From assembly GCF_900187425.1 (NCBI RefSeq), contig NZ_FYDJ01000007.1, positions 248,001 through 312,000 on the forward strand: 64,000 bases of DNA, in the 5' to 3' direction. Position numbers and translations under genes: made by a program. Below the pieces are notes generated by a model, which was given only the letters and a program-made list of their open reading frames with translations, did no database searches and was not told where the DNA came from. Below are positions 16,360-23,964 of this stretch, in pieces. Every line of letters begins with the position of its first letter. The stretch's first letter is position 1. The DNA is from Pseudomonas sp. Irchel s3h14 (GTDB lineage Bacteria > Pseudomonadota > Gammaproteobacteria > Pseudomonadales > Pseudomonadaceae).

Positions 16360-18549
16360 TCAGAAGTTGATCGAGGCACTCAAGCGGGCGGTCAGTGGTG
16401 CACCCTGGAACAGGTAACCATCGCCCATGTATTCACCGGCGTCCCGCCAGTAGCGCTTATCGAATACGTTGTCCACGGTCAGTCGAAACACGGTGTCGTA
16501 ACCGTCAATACGGGTGCTGTAGCGGCTGCCGACGTTGAAGATGGCGTAGGCGCCGGTCTGCACCTCGCCCTGACGATTGGCGTATTTGCTGCCGCTGTAT
16601 TGCACGCCACCGAGCAGGGCCAGGCCGTCGATCCAGGGCAGGGCATAGTCGCCGTAGAGACTGGCACGCAGTGTCGGCACGTTGATCGCCTGATGACCTT
16701 CATAGGCCGGCGTACCGCTGTCACTGACCCGTGCACGGATCGCTGCGACACTGGCCGAAATCTGCAAGCGCTGGCTGGCCCAGCCATTGGCCGAGAGTTC
16801 CAGTCCGGTGTTTTTCTGTTCACCCTGCTGGGTGAAGGTGAATGTGCCGTCGTCATTCGGCCGGGAGTACTGGTACGCCTGGCGGATCTGAAACAGCGCT
16901 GCGGCCAGGCTGATACGTTGCCAGTCATACTTGATGCCCGCCTCGATCTGCCGGGACACGGTGGGCGCGAGGATTTCATAGGCGTTGGTGGTGAACCACG
17001 CCGCTTCGCCGCCCAGTGACAGGCCCTTGCTGTAACGGGTGTACAGCGACAGGTTTTCCACTGGCTTGTAGATCAGCGCGGCCTGGGGCAGGAACACATA
17101 GCGCTGGGTGTGTCGGGTGGTGTCGCCCTGGCTGTCGAAGGTCTCCTCATCCAGACGCACTTCGCGCCCGCCGAGCACGGTTTGCCATTGCTCGTTGAAG
17201 CTGATCCGGTCATTGAAGAACAGCCCGTATTGGCGGCTGTCCAGGCGTCGGTAGGAGTCGTTGAGTGGGCCGTCGTAGCGTGCAAAATCGGCTGGTTCGC
17301 TATTGATATTGGCGCTGCCGATCATCACGTTGATGGCGTCGCGTTTATCGACCACGCGGCGAAACGCACTGCTTCCTACACTCAGTTCGTGACCGAGGCG
17401 ACCGGTGTCGAAGGCGCCAGTGAAGGCTGCCTGTACCTCGTCATTGCGGCGGGTATCGTCAGGGCTGCGGAAGTCGTAAATGTCATAGTCGCCTTCGGGG
17501 CTGAAGTAGTTGGGTATCGCCGCGCTGGCGCAACTGGCGGAGCCATAGCAACCCCAGGCGAACGAGCTGTAGTCATCGGTGACTACCCGGCTGCGCGATG
17601 CGCTGATGTTGCCTTTCCAGGAGTCGCTGAAGCGATATTCAAAGTTGCCGTTGAGGTTCAGTGCGTCGGTGGTGACGGGTTTCGAACCACTCTGATGTGC
17701 CAGCAGTTTTTTCGGCGAGGCGTGGTGCGGCAGGCGGGTGCCACCGAGTAATTGATAACCCGGTGCCGAGCGCTGTTCCTTGGTCTGGTACTCGACATCC
17801 AGTTGCAGCAGGGCATCGGGGCTGATGTTCCAGTCGAAGGCCAGGGAGGCGAAATCGCGCTGGCCATTGGTGTGTTCTACGTAGGAATGCAAATCCTCAT
17901 GAGCCACGTTGGCGCGCAGTCCGAACTGTTGTTCGCTGCCGAAGAATCCTCCCACGTCCGTGGCCAGGTAACCGCTGCCGCGATCGTCAGTAGAGACGGT
18001 AACCGAGCGCACGTCGGTCGGCCGCTTGGTCACGTAGTTGACCAGTCCGCCTGGCTCCGAGACGCCGCTCTGCAAACCGGAAAGCCCCTTGAGCAATTCC
18101 ACCGTTTGCTTGTTTTCCAGCCCGACGTTTTGCTCGCCGGTGATGGTCCGGCCATTGATCTTGTAGCTGCTGGCGGAGTTCAAAGAGAAGCCGCGCACGA
18201 CGAAGTTTTCGTAATAGCCGACCGGCGCGTAGCTTTCACCTACCGAGGCATCGTTCTTCAGAACTTCGCTGAGCAGACGAGCCTGCTGATCCTTGATCAA
18301 GGCCTCGTTGATCACCGAAATCGATGCCGGCGTATCGAGCAATGGCGCCGCCTCGAAACCGCCGACCGAAGCGCTGCGGGCCTGATAGCCAGAGGTGTCT
18401 TCGCCTGTCACGGTCACCACCGGAAGTTCGGTGTCGGCGGCCTGCGCTGTATGCACCGTGTTGGCCAGCAGCAGGCCCAGGGTCAGAAGATTGAGCGTGA
18501 ACCGTGGGGCGGACATTCCCTCGCGGGACGTCCGGTAAAGCATATCCAT
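16360..18549 (-). CDS. TonB-dependent outer-membrane receptor
   Basis: 729 aa from the ATG at 18549 (GAGGAG 5 nt upstream; a longer start at 18597 lacks a ribosome site). The signal peptide ends near TVHTAQAA, followed by a TonB box-like TELPVVTVTG and the plug domain (LDTPASISVINEALIKDQ; YENFVVRGFSLN; LLKGLSGLQSGVSEPGGLVNYVTKRPT). The barrel ends with ARLSASINF. The plug resembles siderophore-type receptors. Its neighbours are a PnuC permease, a kinase, a rhodanese and a THI5-like protein, with no siderophore genes, so the substrate is more likely a vitamin-like molecule. I found no thiamin or cobalamin riboswitch in the 120 bp before it. Confidence 0.88.
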   Translation of the reverse strand: MDMLYRTSREGMSAPRFTLNLLTLGLLLANTVHTAQAADTELPVVTVTGEDTSGYQARSASVGGFEAAPLLDTPASISVINEALIKDQQARLLSEVLKNDASVGESYAPVGYYENFVVRGFSLNSASSYKINGRTITGEQNVGLENKQTVELLKGLSGLQSGVSEPGGLVNYVTKRPTDVRSVTVSTDDRGSGYLATDVGGFFGSEQQFGLRANVAHEDLHSYVEHTNGQRDFASLAFDWNISPDALLQLDVEYQTKEQRSAPGYQLLGGTRLPHHASPKKLLAHQSGSKPVTTDALNLNGNFEYRFSDSWKGNISASRSRVVTDDYSSFAWGCYGSASCASAAIPNYFSPEGDYDIYDFRSPDDTRRNDEVQAAFTGAFDTGRLGHELSVGSSAFRRVVDKRDAINVMIGSANINSEPADFARYDGPLNDSYRRLDSRQYGLFFNDRISFNEQWQTVLGGREVRLDEETFDSQGDTTRHTQRYVFLPQAALIYKPVENLSLYTRYSKGLSLGGEAAWFTTNAYEILAPTVSRQIEAGIKYDWQRISLAAALFQIRQAYQYSRPNDDGTFTFTQQGEQKNTGLELSANGWASQRLQISASVAAIRARVSDSGTPAYEGHQAINVPTLRASLYGDYALPWIDGLALLGGVQYSGSKYANRQGEVQTGAYAIFNVGSRYSTRIDGYDTVFRLTVDNVFDKRYWRDAGEYMGDGYLFQGAPLTARLSASINF

Positions 18550-18669
18550 GAATACTCCTCGACGATTGCGATCCCTGGCCAGGCGAACACCGGGCACAGG
18601 TACCCAGGCGCGCTCCGGGAAAGAGCCGTGCTGTTAAGACAGGAAAAAGCGATGTGTGCCCTGAGGGCG

Positions 18670-19554
18670 TCAGGCCGGAGTTGCTCCGGTGGTCATTGGC
18701 AAGTTTGAATCCGCGGCCCACTCTTGAAGCGAGCCATCATACAAGAGGACGTTGTCGCGTCCGACCAATGTCAGCGCCAGGGCCACTGCGGCGGCTGAAA
18801 TGCCGCCGCCGCAATAGAGCACCAGAGGTGCTGGCGTCTTGAGCAGTTCGTCACCCAGTTGGTTTTTCAGTTGCGTGCTCGGCAGGTATTTGCCCTGCGG
18901 GTCCAGCAGGTTACGGGCCGGCAGATTTAGGCTGCCGGGAATATGCCCGCGTCGGGCGTAGCGGCTTGGGGCGGCGCCGCTGAACAAGGCAGAGGATAAG
19001 GCGCAGACCAATAAACCCGGACGCTCGCCGGCCAGCACTGCCTGCACGCCCTCACGGTCGATCCAGAATCCGGGGCGTTGCTGCAACGGCAGTGGGGCCA
19101 CGGGTACGGAGGATTCTTCACCCTGACGTTGCGGCAAACCGGCAGCACACCAGGCATTGAAACCGCCGTCCAACACCTGAGCCGCAATGCCCACGCTGCG
19201 TAGCATCCACCACAGACGTGCGGCCCAGAAGCCGTCGGCGCGGTCATAAATCACGATGTGGCTGTCGGCACCGATGCCCAGTCTGGCCAATGCGCTGGCG
19301 AACTGATCGGCGCGGGGCAGGGCAAAGCTGAATGGGGCTTGGGGCTGGGCCAGATCCTCCAGTAGATCGGTATGCAGCGCACCGGGTATATGGTTGTGGA
19401 ACCAGACCTCACGGCCACTGGCCACGCGATAGTCCTGGTCGAAGCGCGGCGCCGGCAGTTCGACGCTGGCATCGAGGATCCGCAGATCCGGATCGGCCAA
19501 GCGTTTGGCCAGCGCTTCGGGGCTGATCAGGATGGCGTTTATGGTGGCGGTCAT
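18670..19554 (-). CDS. Two-domain rhodanese-type sulfurtransferase (SseA-like)
   Basis: 294 aa from the ATG at 19554, which overlaps the kinase stop as ATGA. It has two rhodanese modules. The N-terminal one has the family motif RILDASVELP...FHNHIPGALHTDLLEDL and no catalytic cysteine. The C-terminal one carries the active-site loop at C248 in LVLYCGGGISAAAVALAL. Such enzymes (thiosulfate or 3-mercaptopyruvate sulfurtransferases) move sulfane sulfur to cyanide, thiols or biosynthetic acceptors. Inside this vitamin-like operon it may donate or remove sulfur from the imported compound (inference). Confidence 0.88.
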   Translation of the reverse strand: MTATINAILISPEALAKRLADPDLRILDASVELPAPRFDQDYRVASGREVWFHNHIPGALHTDLLEDLAQPQAPFSFALPRADQFASALARLGIGADSHIVIYDRADGFWAARLWWMLRSVGIAAQVLDGGFNAWCAAGLPQRQGEESSVPVAPLPLQQRPGFWIDREGVQAVLAGERPGLLVCALSSALFSGAAPSRYARRGHIPGSLNLPARNLLDPQGKYLPSTQLKNQLGDELLKTPAPLVLYCGGGISAAAVALALTLVGRDNVLLYDGSLQEWAADSNLPMTTGATPA

Positions 19555-20693
19555 GATCCAGAACTCCGGGTTGAGGCAAGGCGCCGTAAATGGTCGAGCA
19601 GGCACTGGCCCGGGTCAGTGGAAAACCAGCGCGTGTGACCGAGCAAGTAGGCGTGGTACGCCACGTCGGCACTGGCGGTGGAACCCACCACGCCCTGGAA
19701 ATAGGTAATTTCGGACAGGGCGAAATCTACATGCACCAATGGCAGCAGCGCGGCCAGTGTCAGCAGGTCGGCCGAGGACAAGGGTTTTACGCTGGCATAG
19801 CCATCCAGCAAGGCATCGATGTCATCTAGCGCCGCCCGGGCACTGCCGCCGCTATCCAGCTCCAGCCAGGGAATGCCATTGCGCTCGATGGCTGTGGCCA
19901 GGTCGAAGAGGGCGAATGTGCGGTCCGCCAGGCCGAAGTCCAGCACATAACTCACCCCCGCATCGGCAGCCCTTGAACTCCAGAGCAGATTGGAGCCGTG
20001 CCAGTCGTTGTGGGTCCATAAACCGGGCTGCTGACCAAGCAGCGGTTGCAACTGGCGATGCCACGGCAGTAGCAACGGCAGCAATTCCCCGCGCCAGTCG
20101 TGCTGACTCATGTAGTCGGTCAGTGCGGGGTCCAGGCGTATGGCCGTTTGCAAACTGGCACCCAGGTCCTGATGGGTGCAGAGCTTGAAGTTCGCCAGAA
20201 GCACCGGGGTGTGGCGTGGTGCGGCCTGATAGTCCTCGGCGGCGAGGTGCAATCGGGCCAGGGACGCGCCGGCGGACCAGGCTTGCTGCTGAGTGAAAAA
20301 CGGTGTCCACGACAGCGACTCTCGATACAGATCCTGACCTTCGGCCAGGGTATGCACCTCATACGTCCATTCGCCCTGGGCGACCGCCGTTTCGCCGTTG
20401 CGGTCGGCCAACACCTGACTCACCGGCACACCACGCTGATGCAAATGCGCCATGAACCGATGCTCCTCGCTCAGCCAGGCGGGTGTCCGAACTCGCTGAT
20501 GGTGGCGTTTAATGAACACCGTTGCGGCGCGGGTCTGTACCAGGCTGGCCGCCGAAAATGGTCGTGGGCTATGCCAATTGAGGCTGAGCGGCGCCCCGAG
20601 TTGCGGGTAGCCGAGCAGCAGCTGTTCGACGTCGCGGGTATCCAGCGGCGGCCAGTCCGCAGCCACCGGTTCGAGGCTCAAACCGTGCGCCAT
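19551..20693 (-). CDS. APH/choline-kinase-fold small-molecule kinase
   Basis: 380 aa. The aminoglycoside-phosphotransferase fold is clear. The Brenner-type catalytic loop is H-N-D-W-H-G-S-N (GLWTHNDWHGSNLLW), the Mg-binding DFG-like motif is VLDFGLADRTFALFDLATAIERN, and the N-lobe is rich in Arg/Lys (RAATVFIKRHHQRVR). Related kinases act on aminoglycosides, choline, homoserine, thiamine or 5-methylthioribose. Start and stop overlap both neighbours by 1 and 4 nt. With a PnuC-type facilitator in the operon, trapping the imported solute by phosphorylation is the most economical role. Confidence 0.82.
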   Translation of the reverse strand: MAHGLSLEPVAADWPPLDTRDVEQLLLGYPQLGAPLSLNWHSPRPFSAASLVQTRAATVFIKRHHQRVRTPAWLSEEHRFMAHLHQRGVPVSQVLADRNGETAVAQGEWTYEVHTLAEGQDLYRESLSWTPFFTQQQAWSAGASLARLHLAAEDYQAAPRHTPVLLANFKLCTHQDLGASLQTAIRLDPALTDYMSQHDWRGELLPLLLPWHRQLQPLLGQQPGLWTHNDWHGSNLLWSSRAADAGVSYVLDFGLADRTFALFDLATAIERNGIPWLELDSGGSARAALDDIDALLDGYASVKPLSSADLLTLAALLPLVHVDFALSEITYFQGVVGSTASADVAYHAYLLGHTRWFSTDPGQCLLDHLRRLASTRSSGS

Positions 20694-21610
20694 CAGACCG
20701 ACTCCGGCAAGTAGGCGTTACTGGTTGCCTGACGCCATGCTTCGGCATCGTCGAGCACACCGTTGTCTTGCAGCCAGTGAGCGTAAGGCTTGAGCAACTC
20801 ATCCCGTTGCCGCCCCCAGGCGCCTTCGTGCAACCAGGTCGGCGCGATCTTTTGCAGCGATTCCGCCAGCAGTTCGCGGGGGAAATAAGGGGTGACAGTC
20901 TCATAGGCTTGCAAGGCGCTCGCGGGATCGGCAGCGGCGGCCAGGTACCCACGGGCGGTGGCGGCGAGAAAGGCGCGGGTCAGTTCGGGTTGCGTTTCCA
21001 GGGTCTGCTCATGGGCGCCCAGCAGGTAACTGTGATACGCCGGTGCTCCGAGGTCATCGACCGGCCAGACCACGCGCCGCTCGGCTTCGACCGGGCTGGT
21101 CATGAGCGCTTCCCAGGCCCAGTAGCCACCAAAACTCGCATCGGCGATACCGGCGGCCAGTTGCTCGGGTCGCAGTTCGCGGGTGCCACTGTCCACCAGG
21201 ATCAGCGCATCGGGATCACCACCATCAACCCGCACCAAATGCCGGACCATGGCCAGGCCGCGAGGGGTGGGGTTCAGCGCCAGGCGCCGACCGGCCAGGT
21301 CCCGTGGCCGCTGGATGCCCGAATCGGTAAGGGTCTGGATCGACTCCAGGCCACGGTGGTTGATCGCTGCTACTCCCCGCAACGGTTGCCCCAGGCCGCG
21401 GCGTACGAGCAGTCGGTTGCTGGGGAACACGCCGAAATGCACAGCCCCGGACAGTAAATGATCCAGGGTGTCGCCGCGCCAGGGGTCATGCACCACCAAC
21501 TCGACATCCAGCCCGGCCTCCTGGTACCAGCCACGTTCGCGGGCCAGATACAAACCCGCCGAATTCGGCCAGGGATGAAAGTACTCCAGCATTACCCTTA
21601 CAGAAACCAT
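20693..21610 (-). CDS. THI5/NMT1-like protein without signal peptide
   Basis: 305 aa from the ATG at 21610 (GGAG 9 nt upstream), beginning MVSVRVMLEYFHPWPNSAGL. The fold is that of NMT1/THI5-type binding proteins: LYLARERGWYQEAGLDVELVVHDPWRGDTLDHLLSGAVHFGVFPSN, quoted in part. Neither this start nor the longer one at 21652 gives a Sec signal or lipobox, so the product should stay in the cytoplasm. No ABC permease or ATPase is present in the operon. Known cytoplasmic homologues include yeast THI5 (pyrimidine synthesis for thiamine) and DszB-like enzymes. I therefore read this as an enzyme-like member, not a transporter subunit, though a lost transporter is possible. Confidence 0.72.
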   Translation of the reverse strand: MVSVRVMLEYFHPWPNSAGLYLARERGWYQEAGLDVELVVHDPWRGDTLDHLLSGAVHFGVFPSNRLLVRRGLGQPLRGVAAINHRGLESIQTLTDSGIQRPRDLAGRRLALNPTPRGLAMVRHLVRVDGGDPDALILVDSGTRELRPEQLAAGIADASFGGYWAWEALMTSPVEAERRVVWPVDDLGAPAYHSYLLGAHEQTLETQPELTRAFLAATARGYLAAAADPASALQAYETVTPYFPRELLAESLQKIAPTWLHEGAWGRQRDELLKPYAHWLQDNGVLDDAEAWRQATSNAYLPESV

Positions 21611-21670
21611 CGCTATCGACTCCAGCCAACGTCGTGTATGGACGTCAGGCACCTGTGTTTGATTGCGGCG

Positions 21671-21700
21671 ATTTATAACGGGGCAATCTGGTATATACCA
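21671..21700 (-). promoter_or_regulatory. Promoter with overlapping HutC-type operator for the 21.6-14.9 kb operon
   Basis: On the minus strand a -35 TTGGTA is separated by 17 nt from a -10 TTATAA. A perfect 12-bp palindrome TGGTATATACCA (21689-21700) contains the -35. Its core GTATATAC matches the GT-N-TA-N-AC pattern of HutC-family GntR operators. A second, imperfect GATATACC lies about 20 bp upstream (21719-21726). Repression by the operon's own GntR/UTRA protein is predicted. Confidence 0.65.
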
Positions 21701-21972
21701 ATATCCTTTATTGCTATGGATATACCTGGAATGTTCGACGCGTGAGCAAAGCCACGCAGATCGTGGCTTCGCCAGGGGTCGTAAGTTTTGAGGGTTTGAT
21801 CATGTCGCTCAGGGGGGGCGCTCATTGCGCTAATACCCGGCCAGGCGATCGGGGCGAGGGGAGGCCGGAAGAAGCAGAGAGAGATCAGAGCCGGCCGAGG
21901 GCGTAGGTGCTCGTGGTGCAAGGCGGGCGCCAGTGAAGGCGGATCGAAGGGATGAAGTACTACGGCCATGTA

Positions 21973-22809
21973 CTAGTCGGCGAAGAATACCAACGCGCGC
22001 AATTCGATACTGCGCCGTGGGGGGGCATCACGTCGCGTAGAAGGGTCATCGAAAGCGGTGTGCGCGCCCGCTCTTGCCACACCGTCGGTGCGGGAATCGA
22101 ATATTTTGAGCAGCAGCGCTTCTTCAGGTCGTAACTGGGGGTAGTAATACCAGCGATGAGTCGGGTTGGCGCGGACGGAGAAGGTTTCCCCGATCTTGTC
22201 GCGATACACCAGGTCGCTGGGCAGGAAGTCGGCAGGATCGATGGTGCTGGCATCGCACAGCGCTAACGGTGAGGTAAAGACCGGCCCCCCGATGGGGCGC
22301 CACAGATTGATGATTGCGAAACGTTTGAGCAACCGCTGCTCCGCTTCCTCCGGGGGCAAGTGATCGCGCACACGGCGTACGGCTGAACGCTCGGTCTGGT
22401 CGTTATGGACATAACGCACCGGTTCGCGCAGTCCAGAGGCCTCTCTGCCTGGCTGATCAACACGAATAGTGTGATCAAAGATAACGGTCTTGATGGCGCC
22501 GGTTTGCTCGCGAATCAGTGCGTCAGCCTCAGGGTAGTAGAGCAGGCGAACCTGCGTTTCGTCTTCCAGATCAGGCACTGTGCTGGGGTGCTCGACCTGC
22601 TCGAAGCCTTGCACATCGAGAGTGGCGGAAGTGGTGAGAAAGCGTGCGTTATGAATACTCACCCGGGTCGGCTGCAGGATTCCCGTGCGTTGCGGTTGGC
22701 CTTCGGGCTGCGCGAATGCGTAATTGACCGGACGGATGCCATTGTCCAACAGGTAGTTGAGCTCACCGATCACGGATACAGGTGCGATGTTTTGCTGATG
22801 GGGCCCCAT
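21973..22809 (-). CDS. CmcJ/NvfI-like oxygenase-family protein
   Basis: 278 aa from the ATG at 22809 (GAGGAA 5 nt upstream). Features of the fungal and bacterial CmcJ/GA4-desaturase-like family are YYPEADALIREQTGAIKTVIFDHTIR, PVRYVHNDQTERSAVRRVRDHL and FAIINLWRPIGGPVFTSPLALCDASTIDPADFLPSDLVY (quoted in part). The HND and Arg motifs recall Fe(II)/2-oxoglutarate enzymes. These proteins hydroxylate or desaturate small hydrophobic metabolites, but few are characterised. It follows the SDR gene by 28 bp, so they probably act in sequence. The 360-bp gap after it holds a 7-bp hairpin (21750-21768) and then the next operon's promoter. Confidence 0.75.
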   Translation of the reverse strand: MGPHQQNIAPVSVIGELNYLLDNGIRPVNYAFAQPEGQPQRTGILQPTRVSIHNARFLTTSATLDVQGFEQVEHPSTVPDLEDETQVRLLYYPEADALIREQTGAIKTVIFDHTIRVDQPGREASGLREPVRYVHNDQTERSAVRRVRDHLPPEEAEQRLLKRFAIINLWRPIGGPVFTSPLALCDASTIDPADFLPSDLVYRDKIGETFSVRANPTHRWYYYPQLRPEEALLLKIFDSRTDGVARAGAHTAFDDPSTRRDAPPRRSIELRALVFFAD

Positions 22810-22837
22810 AAAAATTCCTCGAGTCGATACGAGCGTT

Positions 22838-23572
22838 TCAGAATGATTCCTTGAATGGCCGCAAATCCAGTTCCTGAGTCCACGCGCTGCGCGGTTGTGA
22901 ATGCAGATACCAATACGCTTCGGCGATATCCTCAAGCTGTAATGCGCCCTCAGCGCCTAGCTGCTCAAGGCGCTGCGGAGCATGGCTGCGTACGCGTTCG
23001 CCGTTGATGCTGCCATCGATCACCACGTGCGCGACGTGAACATTTTGCGGACCGAACTCACGGGCGAAGGACTGACTCAACGAGCGCAGCCCGGCCTTCG
23101 CCGCCGCAAACGCCGCGAACGGTGGCTTGCCCCTCAAAGAGGCCGTGGCCCCAGTGAACAGCAACGTGCCGCCACCGCTTTCAAGCAACGCACGGGTCGA
23201 TTCTCTGGCAAACAAGAACCCGCCGAGGGTCGAAGCTCGCCAGGTTTGTTCGAAGAGGTCGGCGCTGAGTTCAAGGCTGGGGGATGAGACCGAGTTACCC
23301 ACATTGAAGATCGCCACGCGCAGCTGACCAAACTCCCTGACAACTTTAATCGCAGCCAGGATGTCAGCTTCGCTGCCTGCGTCCGCTGGCAACGCCACCG
23401 CATTGCCGTCCTGTGCCTGGATGCTCTCGACGACGGCCTTGAGCTTGTCGGGGCTGCGACCACTCACCGCGACGGTATAGCCACCTTTGGCGAACCGTCG
23501 TGCCAGCGCCGCGCCTAATCCTTCGACAGCGCCGACCCCGTTTATCCAGACAACTTCTGCGGTTGACGACAT
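22838..23572 (-). CDS. Short-chain dehydrogenase-like protein with Tyr-to-Phe change at the catalytic site
   Basis: 244 aa Rossmann protein. The nucleotide-binding segment is VWINGVGAVEGLGAALARRFAKGG, a variant of TGxxxGxG, and NVGNS replaces the NNAG motif. The catalytic YxxxK is replaced by F-A-A-A-K in KPPFAAFAAAKAGLRSLSQ (the codon is TTT), so classical hydride-transfer chemistry may be lost or altered. AAGGA precedes the start by 8 nt. It is the first gene of a two-gene unit with the CmcJ-like protein. The upstream gap contains two dyads (23734-23810). Confidence 0.82.
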   Translation of the reverse strand: MSSTAEVVWINGVGAVEGLGAALARRFAKGGYTVAVSGRSPDKLKAVVESIQAQDGNAVALPADAGSEADILAAIKVVREFGQLRVAIFNVGNSVSSPSLELSADLFEQTWRASTLGGFLFARESTRALLESGGGTLLFTGATASLRGKPPFAAFAAAKAGLRSLSQSFAREFGPQNVHVAHVVIDGSINGERVRSHAPQRLEQLGAEGALQLEDIAEAYWYLHSQPRSAWTQELDLRPFKESF

Positions 23573-23733
23573 GGCGCGATCCTTAAAGGGCGAGAGGGCA
23601 CTTACTGTAACTTCCTATTTACATCGAGGATTAGAATTTTGGACGATAACGATAGATCGGATTAATTATTGTGATGACCGTGTAAGTACCGATTCACATG
23701 GGATGGTGCGCTCCATAAGTTCATGGGAGTTAT

Positions 23734-23810
23734 GTTCATGAACAACTCGAAGTTCGCAGATTAGTTTGCTGCCCAGCGATGACAGAAGGGTTCACGAACA
23801 ACATTCGTGA
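23734..23810. promoter_or_regulatory. Two dyads upstream of the SDR gene
   Basis: A perfect palindrome GTTCATGAAC (23734-23743, with another GTTCATG at 23719) and an inverted repeat TCACGAA-N5-TTCGTGA (23792-23810). They lie in the 390-bp divergent gap between the SDR and dioxygenase genes, which holds no gene. They look like operator sites for a regulator not encoded next door. Confidence 0.4.
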
Positions 23811-23866
23811 CGGCCCCTCAATACCTATCCAGTCAAAAACACAGCCTCGCTACTCGCTTGAGGCGA

Positions 23867-23921
23867 GCCTAAGCTAATGCGAAAAAGATATTTATTACTG
23901 TTTTTTAAGATCGTTTAGCTT
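23867..23921 (+). promoter_or_regulatory. 55-bp repeated promoter-proximal element, copy 1
   Basis: Differs at only 4 of 55 positions from 27708-27762. It is AT-rich (core AAAAAGATATTTATT, then CTGTTTTTTAAGATCG) and begins CCTAAGCTAAT and ends TTAGCTT, so its ends form a short inverted repeat (CTAAGC...TTAGCTT). It ends 44 bp before the dioxygenase start codon. I infer a shared activator-dependent promoter, possibly a CysB-type sulfur-starvation element given the genes it precedes. Confidence 0.65.
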
Positions 23922-23964
23922 CAAGCAAGGCTTACAGATTCAGTTAAGACACATGGAGTGAAAC

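Noticed and set aside
18550..18669. Riboswitch (TPP or cobalamin) in the leader of the TonB-dependent receptor
   Set aside because: No CUGAGA/ACCUGA pair or B12-box-like sequence is visible on either strand.
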